From Desulfotignum sp. (GTDB taxonomy: Bacteria > Desulfobacterota > Desulfobacteria > Desulfobacterales > Desulfobacteraceae): a stretch of 47,150 nt of DNA. Location of the stretch: assembly GCA_018399285.1 (NCBI GenBank), contig JAGYOW010000025.1, positions 1 through 47,150 of the forward strand. The letters run 5' to 3'. Position 1 is the stretch's first letter, and the number at the start of each line of letters is the position of its first letter. Of the stretch, positions 16,223 through 24,451 are shown piece after piece. Position numbers and translations under genes: made by a program. Under the pieces are notes generated by a model. The model was given only the letters and a program-made list of their open reading frames with translations. It searched no databases and was not told where the DNA came from.

Positions 16223-17875
16223 ATGGAAACACAAACAGGTTTGCGGGAAATCACCCTGGGGGATCTGCTGGATGAAACCATCGCAAAATTCAGCGATCAC
16301 GATGCCCTGGTATATGTGGACAGAGATTTCCGGCTCACCTACAGGCAGTTCGGGGACCTGGTGGATGAGCTGGCCAAAGGGCTCATGGCTTTAGGCGTGG
16401 AAAAAGGAGAAAAAGTGGCCGTCTGGGCCACCAATATTCCCTTCTGGGTGACCCTGCAGTTTGCCACGGCCAAAATCGGGGCGATTCTTCTTACGGTGAA
16501 CACCAATTACAAAAGCGCGGAACTGGCGTATCTGCTCCAGCAGTCGGAAACGGAAAACCTGTTCATCATCGACGGGTTCCAGGACACGGATTACATCAAT
16601 ACCGTGTATGAGCTGGTGCCGGAGCTCAAAACCTGCCAGCGGGGCCGCCTGACAAGCAAAGAATTCCCCTGCCTCAAGCGGGTGGGGTTTCTGGGCCAGG
16701 AAAAGCACCGGGGCATGTACACCATTCCCGAGATCCGGGCCCTGGCCGTGATGGTGTCAGACGATGCGTATGCCCAACGGCAAAAATCCCTGTCCCCCCA
16801 TGATGTGGTGAACATGCAGTACACCTCGGGCACCACGGGGTTTCCCAAGGGCGTGATGCTCACCCATTACAATATCGGCAACAACGGATACTGGATCGGG
16901 AAAAACCAGAAATTCACACAAAACGACCGGGTCTGCCTGCCCGTGCCCCTGTTCCACTGTTTCGGGTGTGTGCTCGGGGTCCTTGCCGCCGTGAATCATG
17001 GCACCTGCATGGTGATCCTGGAAGGATTCGATCCCGTGATGGTCATGTCGTCCGTGGAAAAAGAAAAATGCACGGCCCTGTACGGGGTCCCCACCATGTT
17101 CATTGCGCTGCTGGACCATCCCCTGTTTGACAAGTTTGATTTCTCCTCTTTGCGCACCGGGATCATGGCCGGGTCCAACTGCCCCGTGCATGTGATGGAA
17201 CAGGTCATCGACCGGATGCACATGACGGATGTCACCATCTGCTACGGGCTCACGGAAGCCAGCCCCGTGGTGACATACACCCGCATCGACGACGATATCC
17301 GGCTTCGGGTGGAAACCGTGGGCCGTGCCCTGCCCCACATCGAGGTCAGGATCACGGACCCGGAAACAGGACAGCCCCTGGCGCCGGGACAACAGGGAGA
17401 GATCTGCTGCAAAGGCTACAATATCATGAAAGGGTATTACAACAATCCGGAAGCCACGAAAAAAGCCATTGATGACCAGGGCTGGCTCCACACCGGAGAC
17501 TTAGGCGTCATGGATGATCAGGGCAACCTGTCCATCACGGGCCGGCACAAGGACATGATCATCCGGGGCGGGGAAAACATCTATCCCAGGGAGATCGAAG
17601 AGTTTCTCATCCGCATGGACGGGATACGAGATATTCAGGTGGCGGCCGTGCCCAGTGAAAAATACGGGGAAGAAGTCGGCGCATTTATCATTTTAAAGGA
17701 TGGGGCAGATCTTGAGCCCAGTGATGTGACCGATTTCTGCAGAGGCAAAATCAGCCGGTACAAAATTCCCCGGTATGTGCATTTTGTGACGGATTATCCC
17801 ATGACCGCATCCGGCAAGATCCAGAAATACAAACTCACGGAAATGTCCGAGCAGATCTGGCCGGAACGGCGGTAA
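16223..17875 (+). CDS. AMP-dependent acyl-CoA synthetase/ligase
   Basis: The 550-residue protein has the AMP-binding P-loop-like motif YTSGTTGFPKGVMLTH, the YGLTEASPVV motif, GDLGVMDDQGNLSITGR with the hinge Asp/Arg, GGENIYPREIEEFL and the C-terminal catalytic lysine region MTASGKIQKYK. It activates a carboxylic acid to its acyl-CoA via acyl-AMP in the cytoplasm. It aligns best with medium/long-chain FadD3-like ligases, but the substrate cannot be read off. The upstream XRE-cupin gene is its probable regulator. Codon use is G+C rich compared with the block before 15.5 kb. Confidence 0.9.
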   Translation: METQTGLREITLGDLLDETIAKFSDHDALVYVDRDFRLTYRQFGDLVDELAKGLMALGVEKGEKVAVWATNIPFWVTLQFATAKIGAILLTVNTNYKSAELAYLLQQSETENLFIIDGFQDTDYINTVYELVPELKTCQRGRLTSKEFPCLKRVGFLGQEKHRGMYTIPEIRALAVMVSDDAYAQRQKSLSPHDVVNMQYTSGTTGFPKGVMLTHYNIGNNGYWIGKNQKFTQNDRVCLPVPLFHCFGCVLGVLAAVNHGTCMVILEGFDPVMVMSSVEKEKCTALYGVPTMFIALLDHPLFDKFDFSSLRTGIMAGSNCPVHVMEQVIDRMHMTDVTICYGLTEASPVVTYTRIDDDIRLRVETVGRALPHIEVRITDPETGQPLAPGQQGEICCKGYNIMKGYYNNPEATKKAIDDQGWLHTGDLGVMDDQGNLSITGRHKDMIIRGGENIYPREIEEFLIRMDGIRDIQVAAVPSEKYGEEVGAFIILKDGADLEPSDVTDFCRGKISRYKIPRYVHFVTDYPMTASGKIQKYKLTEMSEQIWPERR

Positions 17876-17877
17876 CA

Positions 17878-17997
17878 TCATGACGGGAACAGGGTGTCGC
17901 TTTTGGCAACATTCGCCAGGCGGCCCTGTTCATGATCCATTTGAATGGATATCCTCAAAATATCCGGCCGCCGTGTCGTAAAAAGCAACACGGTCAT
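17878..17997 (-). CDS. Possible small ORF of 39 residues
   Basis: An ATG with a strong GGGAGG seven bases upstream opens a short basic frame (MTVLLFTTRRPDILRISIQM). No homologue is recognised. The 286-base gap otherwise contains an 8-base inverted repeat GAACAGGG/CCCTGTTC (17889-17933), which may end the synthetase transcript, and the sigma-54 promoter at 18096. Confidence 0.25.
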   Translation of the reverse strand: MTVLLFTTRRPDILRISIQMDHEQGRLANVAKSDTLFPS

Positions 17998-18095
17998 GTG
18001 ATCCTCCCATGACCAGCGGCCGGTTTTTTTCTGTCTGTATGAAAAAACTCCTTTTATTTCAAAAACATAGCATTCAATCTGTCTGCTTTTTTTCT

Positions 18096-18112
18096 CTGGC
18101 ACCTGGTTTGCA
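18096..18112 (+). promoter_or_regulatory. Consensus sigma-54 promoter of the GcvH-like gene
   Basis: CTGGCACCTGGTTTGCA matches TGGCACG-N4-TTGCW except for the base after TGGCAC. It lies 50 bases before the ATG. Confidence 0.8.
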
Positions 18113-18161
18113 ACAGGAATAACCAAACGCAGGGGATCAAGCCCTGCAAAGGAGGTACATC

Positions 18162-19076
18162 ATGAGATCCCGGAAACAGAGCCATGAGGTAAAAGGGTTC
18201 CAGGTCGTTGAAAATGCGTGTATCTGGATGAAAGCAGGCATTGTGCCGTTTAAAATGTGCGACAATGTGTATGACTGCCGGACCTGTCCGTTTGACAAGG
18301 CCATGCAGAAAAAAATGACGGCTATCCGGCATCTGGAATCCCGGGGTAACGGCACCGCCCTGGCGGAAAAATTACGGACCATTTACAAATGGCATCCCCG
18401 CCCCTGCCGGCATGTGCTCACGGGCCGGGTGGATGAACCCAGAACCTGTGTGCTGAACTATGAATGCTATCACTGTGACTATGACCAGATGCTGGATGAG
18501 GAAGACCTGAACGGTTTCAGCAGAAAACCGGCGTTTTCACTGGCGGCCGGGTACCGCCTGGCCCGGGGTTATTACTATCACAAGGGACACACCTGGGCAC
18601 GATTCGGCCATGGCGGACGGGTGACGGTCGGGTTTGATGAATTTCTGATCAAACTGTTCGGCATTCCTTCAACCATCTCGATTCCGCCCATTGGCACGGG
18701 GGTGAAAAAAGATCATGCTGCGTTGTCATTTTCCCGCCGGGACAAGTCAGCCACAACCCTGTCTCCGGTCACAGGAACGGTGCTGGCCGTCAACACCAAA
18801 GCCCAGGCCCATCCGGAAATCGTTCATCAGGATCCCTACCATGACGGGTGGCTGTGTATTCTTGAGCCGAATATGCCCAAACGAAACCAGAAGGGCCTTT
18901 TTTATGAAAAAGAAAGCCTTGAATGGATAGACCGCGAAAGCCAGCGACTGTTATCTTTGATCGGGCCGGAATACATGGACCTGGCTGCCACGGGCGGAGA
19001 ACCCATTGATGATGTATACGGCAGTTTCCCGGACATCGCATGGGAGACTCTTGCAGAAAAATTTCTGGGAACCTGA
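18162..19076 (+). CDS. GcvH-like (lipoyl/biotinyl fold) protein with Cys-rich N-terminal domain
   Basis: Residues 1-125 contain paired cysteines (CDNVYDCRTCPFDKAM, CVLNYECYHCDYDQM) suited to metal binding. Residues 135-245 follow glycine cleavage H protein: YYYHKGHTWARFGHGGRVTV, then GFDEFLIKLFG, then LSPVTGTVLAVN. In true H proteins the lipoyl lysine lies eight residues before the Pro of the APVSG-type turn; here the nearest Lys (in RRDKSATTLSPV) is seven before it, so lipoylation is uncertain. The family is seen in anaerobic deltaproteobacteria beside sigma-54 regulators; the role is unknown. SD is AAAGGAGG, and a near-perfect sigma-54 promoter lies at 18096. The kinase/regulator pair encoded downstream on the other strand is the likely controller. 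Confidence 0.75.
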   Translation: MRSRKQSHEVKGFQVVENACIWMKAGIVPFKMCDNVYDCRTCPFDKAMQKKMTAIRHLESRGNGTALAEKLRTIYKWHPRPCRHVLTGRVDEPRTCVLNYECYHCDYDQMLDEEDLNGFSRKPAFSLAAGYRLARGYYYHKGHTWARFGHGGRVTVGFDEFLIKLFGIPSTISIPPIGTGVKKDHAALSFSRRDKSATTLSPVTGTVLAVNTKAQAHPEIVHQDPYHDGWLCILEPNMPKRNQKGLFYEKESLEWIDRESQRLLSLIGPEYMDLAATGGEPIDDVYGSFPDIAWETLAEKFLGT

Positions 19077-19096
19077 AGCCCGTAAGGAAAATCAGC

Positions 19097-19624
19097 TCAC
19101 GGGGGCAGGCGCCTTTCGCAGTCCGGGCAAAGATAAAAAGGGATCTTGTCCAGATCCGTGATGGCACCGGAAAAGTGCATGATGCATTGGGTTTCATGGC
19201 AGTGGAACAGGCTGAACAGGTGCCCGAGTTCGTGGAGTGCGACTTTTGCCGCCCGTTCGTAAAACAAAGACGGCGGCGGCAACGATCCGTCGGCGTTCCT
19301 GTTCAGCCTGAACAGCGAAATCATGGAAAGATCTCCGCCCTGGACGGCGTACCCATATGCATAGTTGAAAATGGGAATAAAAATATCCAGGGATGTGACC
19401 CCCACAATTTTAGAACAATCCGGGAAATTCCATGCCCCAAGCTGTTGGATGATAATACCGGCATCATACTGGTTCCGCCGGTCATCAAACGCGGATTCAG
19501 GCACGGGCCGTTTGGGCAGAACAACGGCCGGACACCTGTAACAGGCCGTAATGTTGGCTGCGATCACCTTGAGTACGAGTGCCGGGACCTCTCCCACCGG
19601 CACCACCCCGATCTGCTGTGTCAT
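19097..19624 (-). CDS. amzA: Archaemetzincin-family zinc metalloprotease
   Basis: The 175-residue protein carries the metzincin zinc site HELGHLFSLFHC, followed by CIMHFSGAI with the Met-turn, and the second zinc site completed by CPDCERR. This is the complete archaemetzincin signature (HExxHxxxxHC...CMM/CIMHF...CxxC). The usual length is 170-200 residues. The start overlaps the stop of the response-regulator gene as ATGA, so it is the last gene of the kinase-regulator operon. The substrate is unknown. The link to a two-component system suggests signalling or stress proteolysis (inference). Confidence 0.9.
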   Translation of the reverse strand: MTQQIGVVPVGEVPALVLKVIAANITACYRCPAVVLPKRPVPESAFDDRRNQYDAGIIIQQLGAWNFPDCSKIVGVTSLDIFIPIFNYAYGYAVQGGDLSMISLFRLNRNADGSLPPPSLFYERAAKVALHELGHLFSLFHCHETQCIMHFSGAITDLDKIPFYLCPDCERRLPP

Positions 19625-20967
19625 CGGTCTTTTTTCAACTGATCCCGTTTAATGATTTTATGAAGTGTGGCCCGGTTGATCCCTAAAATTTCAGCGGATC
19701 GGGTAATGTGCCAGTCCTGTTCATCCAGTACCCGGAGAATATGTTCCTTCTGGACGGCTTTTAATGTCTGAGCCCTGGGCCCGGCGGTCCGGGCCGGCTG
19801 CAGAAATGAAAAATCCCCGGCCGTCAGGGTCCGGGATTTGCTTAGCACCACGGCCCGTTCAACGGCATTTTCCAGTTCCCGGACATTTCCGGGCCAGTCG
19901 TATGACGTCAACAGCCTGACGGCATCCTGTGTGATCCGGTCCACGGTTTTCGTGGTTTCATGGCTGTATTTTTCCATGAAATGCCTGGCAAGCAGCGCAA
20001 TATCATCTTTGCGCTCCCGCAGGGAAGGCAGCCGGATCTTGATCACGTTGATCCGGTAATAAAAATCTTCCCGGAATGCCTCTTTTCGGATACGGTCTTC
20101 CAGGTGGTGCCGGGTGGCGGAAACCAGACGGAAATCCACGGCCACGGGTGTTTCGCTTCCCACACTGAACACCTGTTTGTCCTCCAGGACCCGGAGCAGG
20201 TCCACCTGCATTTTCGGGCTGATATCACCGATTTCATCCAGAAACAGGGTCCCGCCGGAAACGATTTCCAGAAACCCTTTTCTGGCATGGGTCGCCCCCG
20301 TGAACGCCCCTTTTTTATGCCCGAACAATTCACTTTCCATGAGCGTGTCCGGCAATGCACCGCAGTTGATGGCAACAAAGGGCAGCTCGGCCCGAAGGCT
20401 TTTGGCATGGATGGCCCGGGCCACCAGTTCCTTGCCCGTCCCCGTTTCTCCGGTAATTAAAACAGAAGCGTCGCTTTGGGCCACTTCCGGGATCATGGCA
20501 TACAGTTGTTTCATGGGAGATGACTGGCCGATGATGTTGTCAAACCGGGTGATCTGTTCCAGGTGACCTTTGAGGTACTGATACTCCTGGGTGATTTTCT
20601 GCTGGCACAGGATCCTTTCCATCACCAGAGACAGCTGATCCGGCTTGAAAGGTTTGAGCAGATAGTCGCTGGCACCCGTGCGCATGGCTTTGACCGCGCT
20701 TTCAATGGAGCCGTAGGCCGTGATGATCACCACCATGATATCCGGGTCATCCTGTTTTACTTTTTCCAGCAGTTCCAGGCCGTCCATCCCCGGCATTTTA
20801 ATATCCACAAACATCACCTGAAACGGCTTTTGTTCCAGCTTTTTCAGGGCCTCCATGCCTGATGCGGCCGTGTCCACTTCATGGCCGTATTTTTTAAACC
20901 AGGTCAACAGAGACTGCCGGACAATCATCTCATCGTCCACGATCATGATGCGAATTTTACTATCCAT
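19621..20967 (-). CDS. NtrC/AtoC-type sigma-54 response regulator
   Basis: The 448-residue protein has a receiver domain (1-120) with acidic pair D11-D12, phosphorylation site D55 in FVDIKMPG and K in DYLLKPFK. The AAA+ domain has GETGTGKE, GAFTGA and TLFLDEIGDI, and the C-terminal Fis-type helix-turn-helix ends in SAEILGINRATLHKIIKR. It begins three bases after the kinase gene and is translationally coupled to amzA. Its probable targets include the sigma-54 promoter at 18096, about 1 kb away on the other strand. Confidence 0.92.
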   Translation of the reverse strand: MDSKIRIMIVDDEMIVRQSLLTWFKKYGHEVDTAASGMEALKKLEQKPFQVMFVDIKMPGMDGLELLEKVKQDDPDIMVVIITAYGSIESAVKAMRTGASDYLLKPFKPDQLSLVMERILCQQKITQEYQYLKGHLEQITRFDNIIGQSSPMKQLYAMIPEVAQSDASVLITGETGTGKELVARAIHAKSLRAELPFVAINCGALPDTLMESELFGHKKGAFTGATHARKGFLEIVSGGTLFLDEIGDISPKMQVDLLRVLEDKQVFSVGSETPVAVDFRLVSATRHHLEDRIRKEAFREDFYYRINVIKIRLPSLRERKDDIALLARHFMEKYSHETTKTVDRITQDAVRLLTSYDWPGNVRELENAVERAVVLSKSRTLTAGDFSFLQPARTAGPRAQTLKAVQKEHILRVLDEQDWHITRSAEILGINRATLHKIIKRDQLKKDR

Positions 20968-20970
20968 GTC

Positions 20971-22539
20971 CTATCCTTTCCCAGGATCATAGGCAACCGG
21001 AGTTATCACGGGAAACGACAATATAAATGCCGCGCCTTTGCCTTCCCGGCTGTCGATTTTTACCGTGCCTTTATGGGTTTTGACCACCCCGTGCACAATG
21101 GACAGCCCAAGCCCCGTACCCTGGCCCACATCTTTTGTGGTAAAAAACGGATCAAACAGGTTATCCTGTATTTTTTCCGGGATCCCGTATCCCGTGTCCC
21201 GGATTTCCACACACGCCGTGTCTGATTTTGGGTCCAGCCAGGTTCTGACCGCCAGTCGGCCCCCTTCCGGCATAGCTTCACTGGCATTGAAAATCAGGTT
21301 TAAAAAACACTGCTGAAGCTGGTTGATATCCCCTTCCAGCATCAGCGGAACCGGGGACAGGTCCGTTGTCAAAGTGATATTCCCAAGTTCCAGCTTGTGC
21401 CGGGTCAGGGTGAGCACGGCATGCAGCACTTCGTTTAAATCAATATGCTGATGCTCAAGTCCGGATTCCCTGGCAAAAAACAGCATCCCGGAAACGATAT
21501 TTCCGCAGCGCTCCAGTTCCGACGACATGAGCGCCAGGTGGTCTTTGAACTGTGACAGCTGATCATCTTCAGGACGTCCGGCATATAACATATCCAGCAT
21601 GTAATCACAAAATGTCAAAAGCCCCTGGATGGGGTTGTTGATTTCATGGGCGCAGCTGGCTGCCAGTTTGCCCAGAGAAATCATCCGGTCTTCCTGGACC
21701 ATTTTCTGGATATCGGATTTGAATTTTTTTTCCCGCTTCTTCCACCGGTCCGAGAACTCCGCCGTAATATCCCGCCAGAACTCAATCACCTGCACGACCT
21801 TTCCCTCGTCATTCTTGATGGGATAGGTGTTCAGGCTGCAGTACAACCGGTTTCCGTCCGGCCCGGGATGGTCATGGATCACATAGGCGTTTGTGCCGGT
21901 TCGCAGCGTTTCCAGCATGGGACAGTTCACGCCGGGAAACACGCTGGAACAAGGCGCGTTGATACCGTGGGAAATTTCATAGCAATAGGCCCCGATCACC
22001 TGGTCCTTTGTTTTTTTCACGGTATTGAGATAGGCATCATTCACATCGGCAATGGTAAAATCGGTATTGATGATGACAATGGCAGCCGTACTCTGCTGGA
22101 TGAGCAGGCTGGAGAAGGTTTTTTCCGCCACCAGTTTCTTCTGGGTGGATTTGAGCTGCTGGTTTGTATGCAACAGGTTGCGAAGAATCCTGCTGATATT
22201 GTACTCGAGCACGCCAACGCCCTCGGGTTTTAACCGGATAATTTCAAGGAGCACTTCCCGGCTGCCCGTGAGCTCCAGGACACTGTCCAGATGCCTGATT
22301 TTGAGCAGATCATGGAGGTTATCCGTCGTATAAATCCCCATTTCCCGGGCAAGCACAACCCCTTCTGCCGTGTCGTTTCTGTCGCACACTCCCAGTATTT
22401 TAATGTCAAAAAAAGGCACGGGATCATTTTTGATCAGTTCAAGAAAAAACCGGCAGGTCCGGCCACCGCCCACAATGGCGATATTCAGTGAAACCGTCGG
22501 GTTCTCATGATTTCCGGGAGTATCTGTCTGGGTCTCCAT
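20971..22539 (-). CDS. Histidine kinase with N-terminal Rossmann-type domain and PAS domain
   Basis: Residues 18-115 look like a NAD(P)-binding Rossmann fold: LNIAIVGGGRTCRFFLELI, then FDIKILGVCDRNDTAEGVVL and LDSVLELTGSREVLLEII. A PAS domain (about 140-260) with Cys186, Cys197 and Cys206 follows, then a DHp helix with phospho-acceptor His298 (SCAHEINNPIQG), and a HATPase domain with N box NLIFNASEAMP, DTGYGIP and GTGLGLSIVHG. No membrane segment is present, so it is a cytoplasmic sensor. The fused Rossmann domain suggests it reads a dinucleotide or related ligand. It pairs with the response regulator directly downstream. Confidence 0.9.
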   Translation of the reverse strand: METQTDTPGNHENPTVSLNIAIVGGGRTCRFFLELIKNDPVPFFDIKILGVCDRNDTAEGVVLAREMGIYTTDNLHDLLKIRHLDSVLELTGSREVLLEIIRLKPEGVGVLEYNISRILRNLLHTNQQLKSTQKKLVAEKTFSSLLIQQSTAAIVIINTDFTIADVNDAYLNTVKKTKDQVIGAYCYEISHGINAPCSSVFPGVNCPMLETLRTGTNAYVIHDHPGPDGNRLYCSLNTYPIKNDEGKVVQVIEFWRDITAEFSDRWKKREKKFKSDIQKMVQEDRMISLGKLAASCAHEINNPIQGLLTFCDYMLDMLYAGRPEDDQLSQFKDHLALMSSELERCGNIVSGMLFFARESGLEHQHIDLNEVLHAVLTLTRHKLELGNITLTTDLSPVPLMLEGDINQLQQCFLNLIFNASEAMPEGGRLAVRTWLDPKSDTACVEIRDTGYGIPEKIQDNLFDPFFTTKDVGQGTGLGLSIVHGVVKTHKGTVKIDSREGKGAAFILSFPVITPVAYDPGKG

Positions 22540-22618
22540 GGGACCACCCCCCCAGTTGACCTGGATTAAAAGTCAACTTGAATTAAATTGGATTGCCCTG
22601 CATCCAGGGGACAAGGTC

Positions 22619-22647
22619 ATTATATAATTTCAAGTTCGTTCAAACAA
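22619..22647 (-). promoter_or_regulatory. Sigma-70-type promoter of the kinase-regulator-amzA operon
   Basis: TTGTTT and a perfect TATAAT on the reverse strand, 17 bases apart, about 80 bases before the kinase start. Between them and the gene is an inverted repeat AGTTGAC/GTCAACT (22553-22578), a possible operator. Confidence 0.6.
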
Positions 22648-22671
22648 TGAATTTTTCGTCTTGCTCATCCA

Positions 22672-23880
22672 TCAGCCCAGCTCTGCGAACACCTCCCGGA
22701 TCTGTTCCATGGCCCAGTCGATGTCCGGTTTCGTGATCACCAGGGGCGGGGCGAACCGGATGGTCCAGGTGTGGGTTTCCTTGCACAGGATCCCTTTTTC
22801 CTGAAGCGCCTCGCAGATGCCCCTGGCGCCGCCCGGGGTGTTTTCGTGCAGCTCCACGGCGATCATCAGGCCGATGCCCCGGATTTCCTTGACGGCCGGG
22901 TGCTGGATCTGCCGCAGCTGTTCCAGGAAATAGGCCCCCATGGCAGCGGCGTTGTCAATCATGTTTTCTTCCACCAAAACTTTGAGGGCAGCCCTTGCCA
23001 CGGCACAGGCCAGGGGGTTGCCGCCGAAGGTGGACCCGTGCTGGCCCGGCTGGAGCAGGCCCAGTACGGCCTCGTTGGACAGCACGGCAGAGACGGGATA
23101 AAATCCGCCGGACAGGGCCTTGCCGATCAGGGTGAGATCCGCCTGGACCCCTTCGTGTTCCTCAGCCAGCAGTTTGCCCGTGCGACCTAAGCCGGTCTGG
23201 ATCTCATCTAAAATCATGAGCACGTTTTTCCGGGTGCAGATCTCTCTGACTTTTTTCAGATAGCCTTTGGGCGGAATGATGACCCCGGCTTCCCCCTGGA
23301 CGGGCTCCACCAGGAATGCCACGGTGTTGGGGGTAATGGCGGCTTCCAGGGCATCGGCATCCCCGAATGGAATCACGGTGAATCCCGGGGTGAACGGCCC
23401 GAAGTTCTGCCGGGCATTGTCATCTGTGCTGAACCCGATGATGGACAGGGTCCGGCCATGAAAATTGTTCGCGCATACGATGATCTCTGCCTGGTCTTTT
23501 GCCACACCCTTGGATTCATACCCCCATTTTCGGGCGCATTTGATCACGGTTTCCACGGCTTCGGCCCCGGAATTCATAGGCAGCATCTTGTGGGAATCAG
23601 TGATCTTGCACAACTCCTCATACAGCAGGGGCAGCTGATCATTTCTAAACGCCCGGGAGGTAAGGGTGAGTTTTTCAGCCTGGTCCTTGAGTGCCTGATA
23701 AATTTTCGGGTGACAATGTCCCTGATTCACGGCGGAATAAGCAGACAGGCAGTCCAGGTATTTATTGCCTTCCACATCCCAGACCCAGATGCCGGATCCT
23801 TTGCTGAGCACCACATCCAGGGGTTTGTAGTTTTTTGCCCCGAACCGGTTTTCTTTTTTGATCAGTTCCTGTGTTTTCAT
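22672..23880 (-). CDS. rocD: Ornithine aminotransferase (ornithine--oxo-acid transaminase)
   Basis: The 402-residue class III PLP aminotransferase shows [91 protein letters not shown] and the PLP lysine in [14 protein letters not shown]. The [11 protein letters not shown] motif follows. The pattern matches RocD, which interconverts ornithine and glutamate semialdehyde. SD is AAGGATATTTGCG. A small helical protein gene precedes it, and the kinase operon follows with its own promoter. Confidence 0.9.
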   Translation of the reverse strand: MKTQELIKKENRFGAKNYKPLDVVLSKGSGIWVWDVEGNKYLDCLSAYSAVNQGHCHPKIYQALKDQAEKLTLTSRAFRNDQLPLLYEELCKITDSHKMLPMNSGAEAVETVIKCARKWGYESKGVAKDQAEIIVCANNFHGRTLSIIGFSTDDNARQNFGPFTPGFTVIPFGDADALEAAITPNTVAFLVEPVQGEAGVIIPPKGYLKKVREICTRKNVLMILDEIQTGLGRTGKLLAEEHEGVQADLTLIGKALSGGFYPVSAVLSNEAVLGLLQPGQHGSTFGGNPLACAVARAALKVLVEENMIDNAAAMGAYFLEQLRQIQHPAVKEIRGIGLMIAVELHENTPGGARGICEALQEKGILCKETHTWTIRFAPPLVITKPDIDWAMEQIREVFAELG

Positions 23881-23918
23881 CGCAAATATCCTTCTGTCCA
23901 GATTGGTTCAAAACAGCT

Positions 23919-24086
23919 TCAATCCATACCCATCCGGGCCTCCACCTCAGCAATTTCCTTAAGAAGCTGTTCTTTTTCCTCCCGGGGCAGGTCCGGCGCA
24001 GCCAGTTTTTTCTGTAACGCCAGAAGAATCATCTCTTCCCTGTATTCCCGGCAGGTGTAAGGGCTGGTTGGGTTCTCAGATGTCAT
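23919..24086 (-). CDS. Small hypothetical helical protein (55 residues)
   Basis: The short frame starting at 24086 reads MTSENPTSPYTCREYREEMI followed by LLALQKKLAAPDLPREEKEQ and ends KEIAEVEARMGMD. It is a charged helical hairpin of a type I have seen in deltaproteobacteria, without known function. A longer frame reaches 24167 but adds an unlikely N-terminus. No clear SD is seen. It lies 38 bases before rocD. Confidence 0.5.
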   Translation of the reverse strand: MTSENPTSPYTCREYREEMILLALQKKLAAPDLPREEKEQLLKEIAEVEARMGMD

Positions 24087-24262
24087 GAGTGGTCGTATTT
24101 TCCTTTTCAACAGGTTATCTGTTCTAACTACCATAATTTTCTGGAAAAAAAAACAGGCCGGATGCATCTAAATGCAGATGCTGAGTTTCAGGCCATGGTG
24201 GACACCCTGAGAAAAGAAGGGGGGGAGGGGCATTTGCCCTTCATCCTGACCCCGGAATAATA

Positions 24263-24433
24263 TCACCGGCGCAGCACCGGCACCAGAAAGATAAAGCAGG
24301 CAACAAAGAAAAACAAAGCGCCCAGAAAGCTCATCCAGTCCCCGGCCTGAACTGCGGCGGTCAGGAAAAAGAGCGCTGAGATGATGAACAGACCCCACCC
24401 CCATATCTGGCATTTTTTTTCAAATCCGGTCAC
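24263..24433 (-). CDS. Small membrane protein with two transmembrane segments (56 residues)
   Basis: A GTG-initiated frame 18 bases after the livK stop encodes VTGFEKKCQIWGWG, then two hydrophobic segments (LFIISALFFLTAAV and FLGALFFFVACFIFLVPVL), ending in LRR. AGGA lies nine bases before the GTG. Composition and position suggest a real gene at the end of the liv operon; a different frame over the same bases is less protein-like. Function unknown. Confidence 0.45.
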   Translation of the reverse strand: MTGFEKKCQIWGWGLFIISALFFLTAAVQAGDWMSFLGALFFFVACFIFLVPVLRR

Positions 24434-24451
24434 AGGAGTGGGGTCCTGTTT

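Noticed and set aside
24168..24413. Minus-strand reading frame of 81 codons after livK.
   Set aside because: An overlapping GTG-started frame gives a coherent two-helix membrane protein, whereas this frame gives a low-plausibility peptide.
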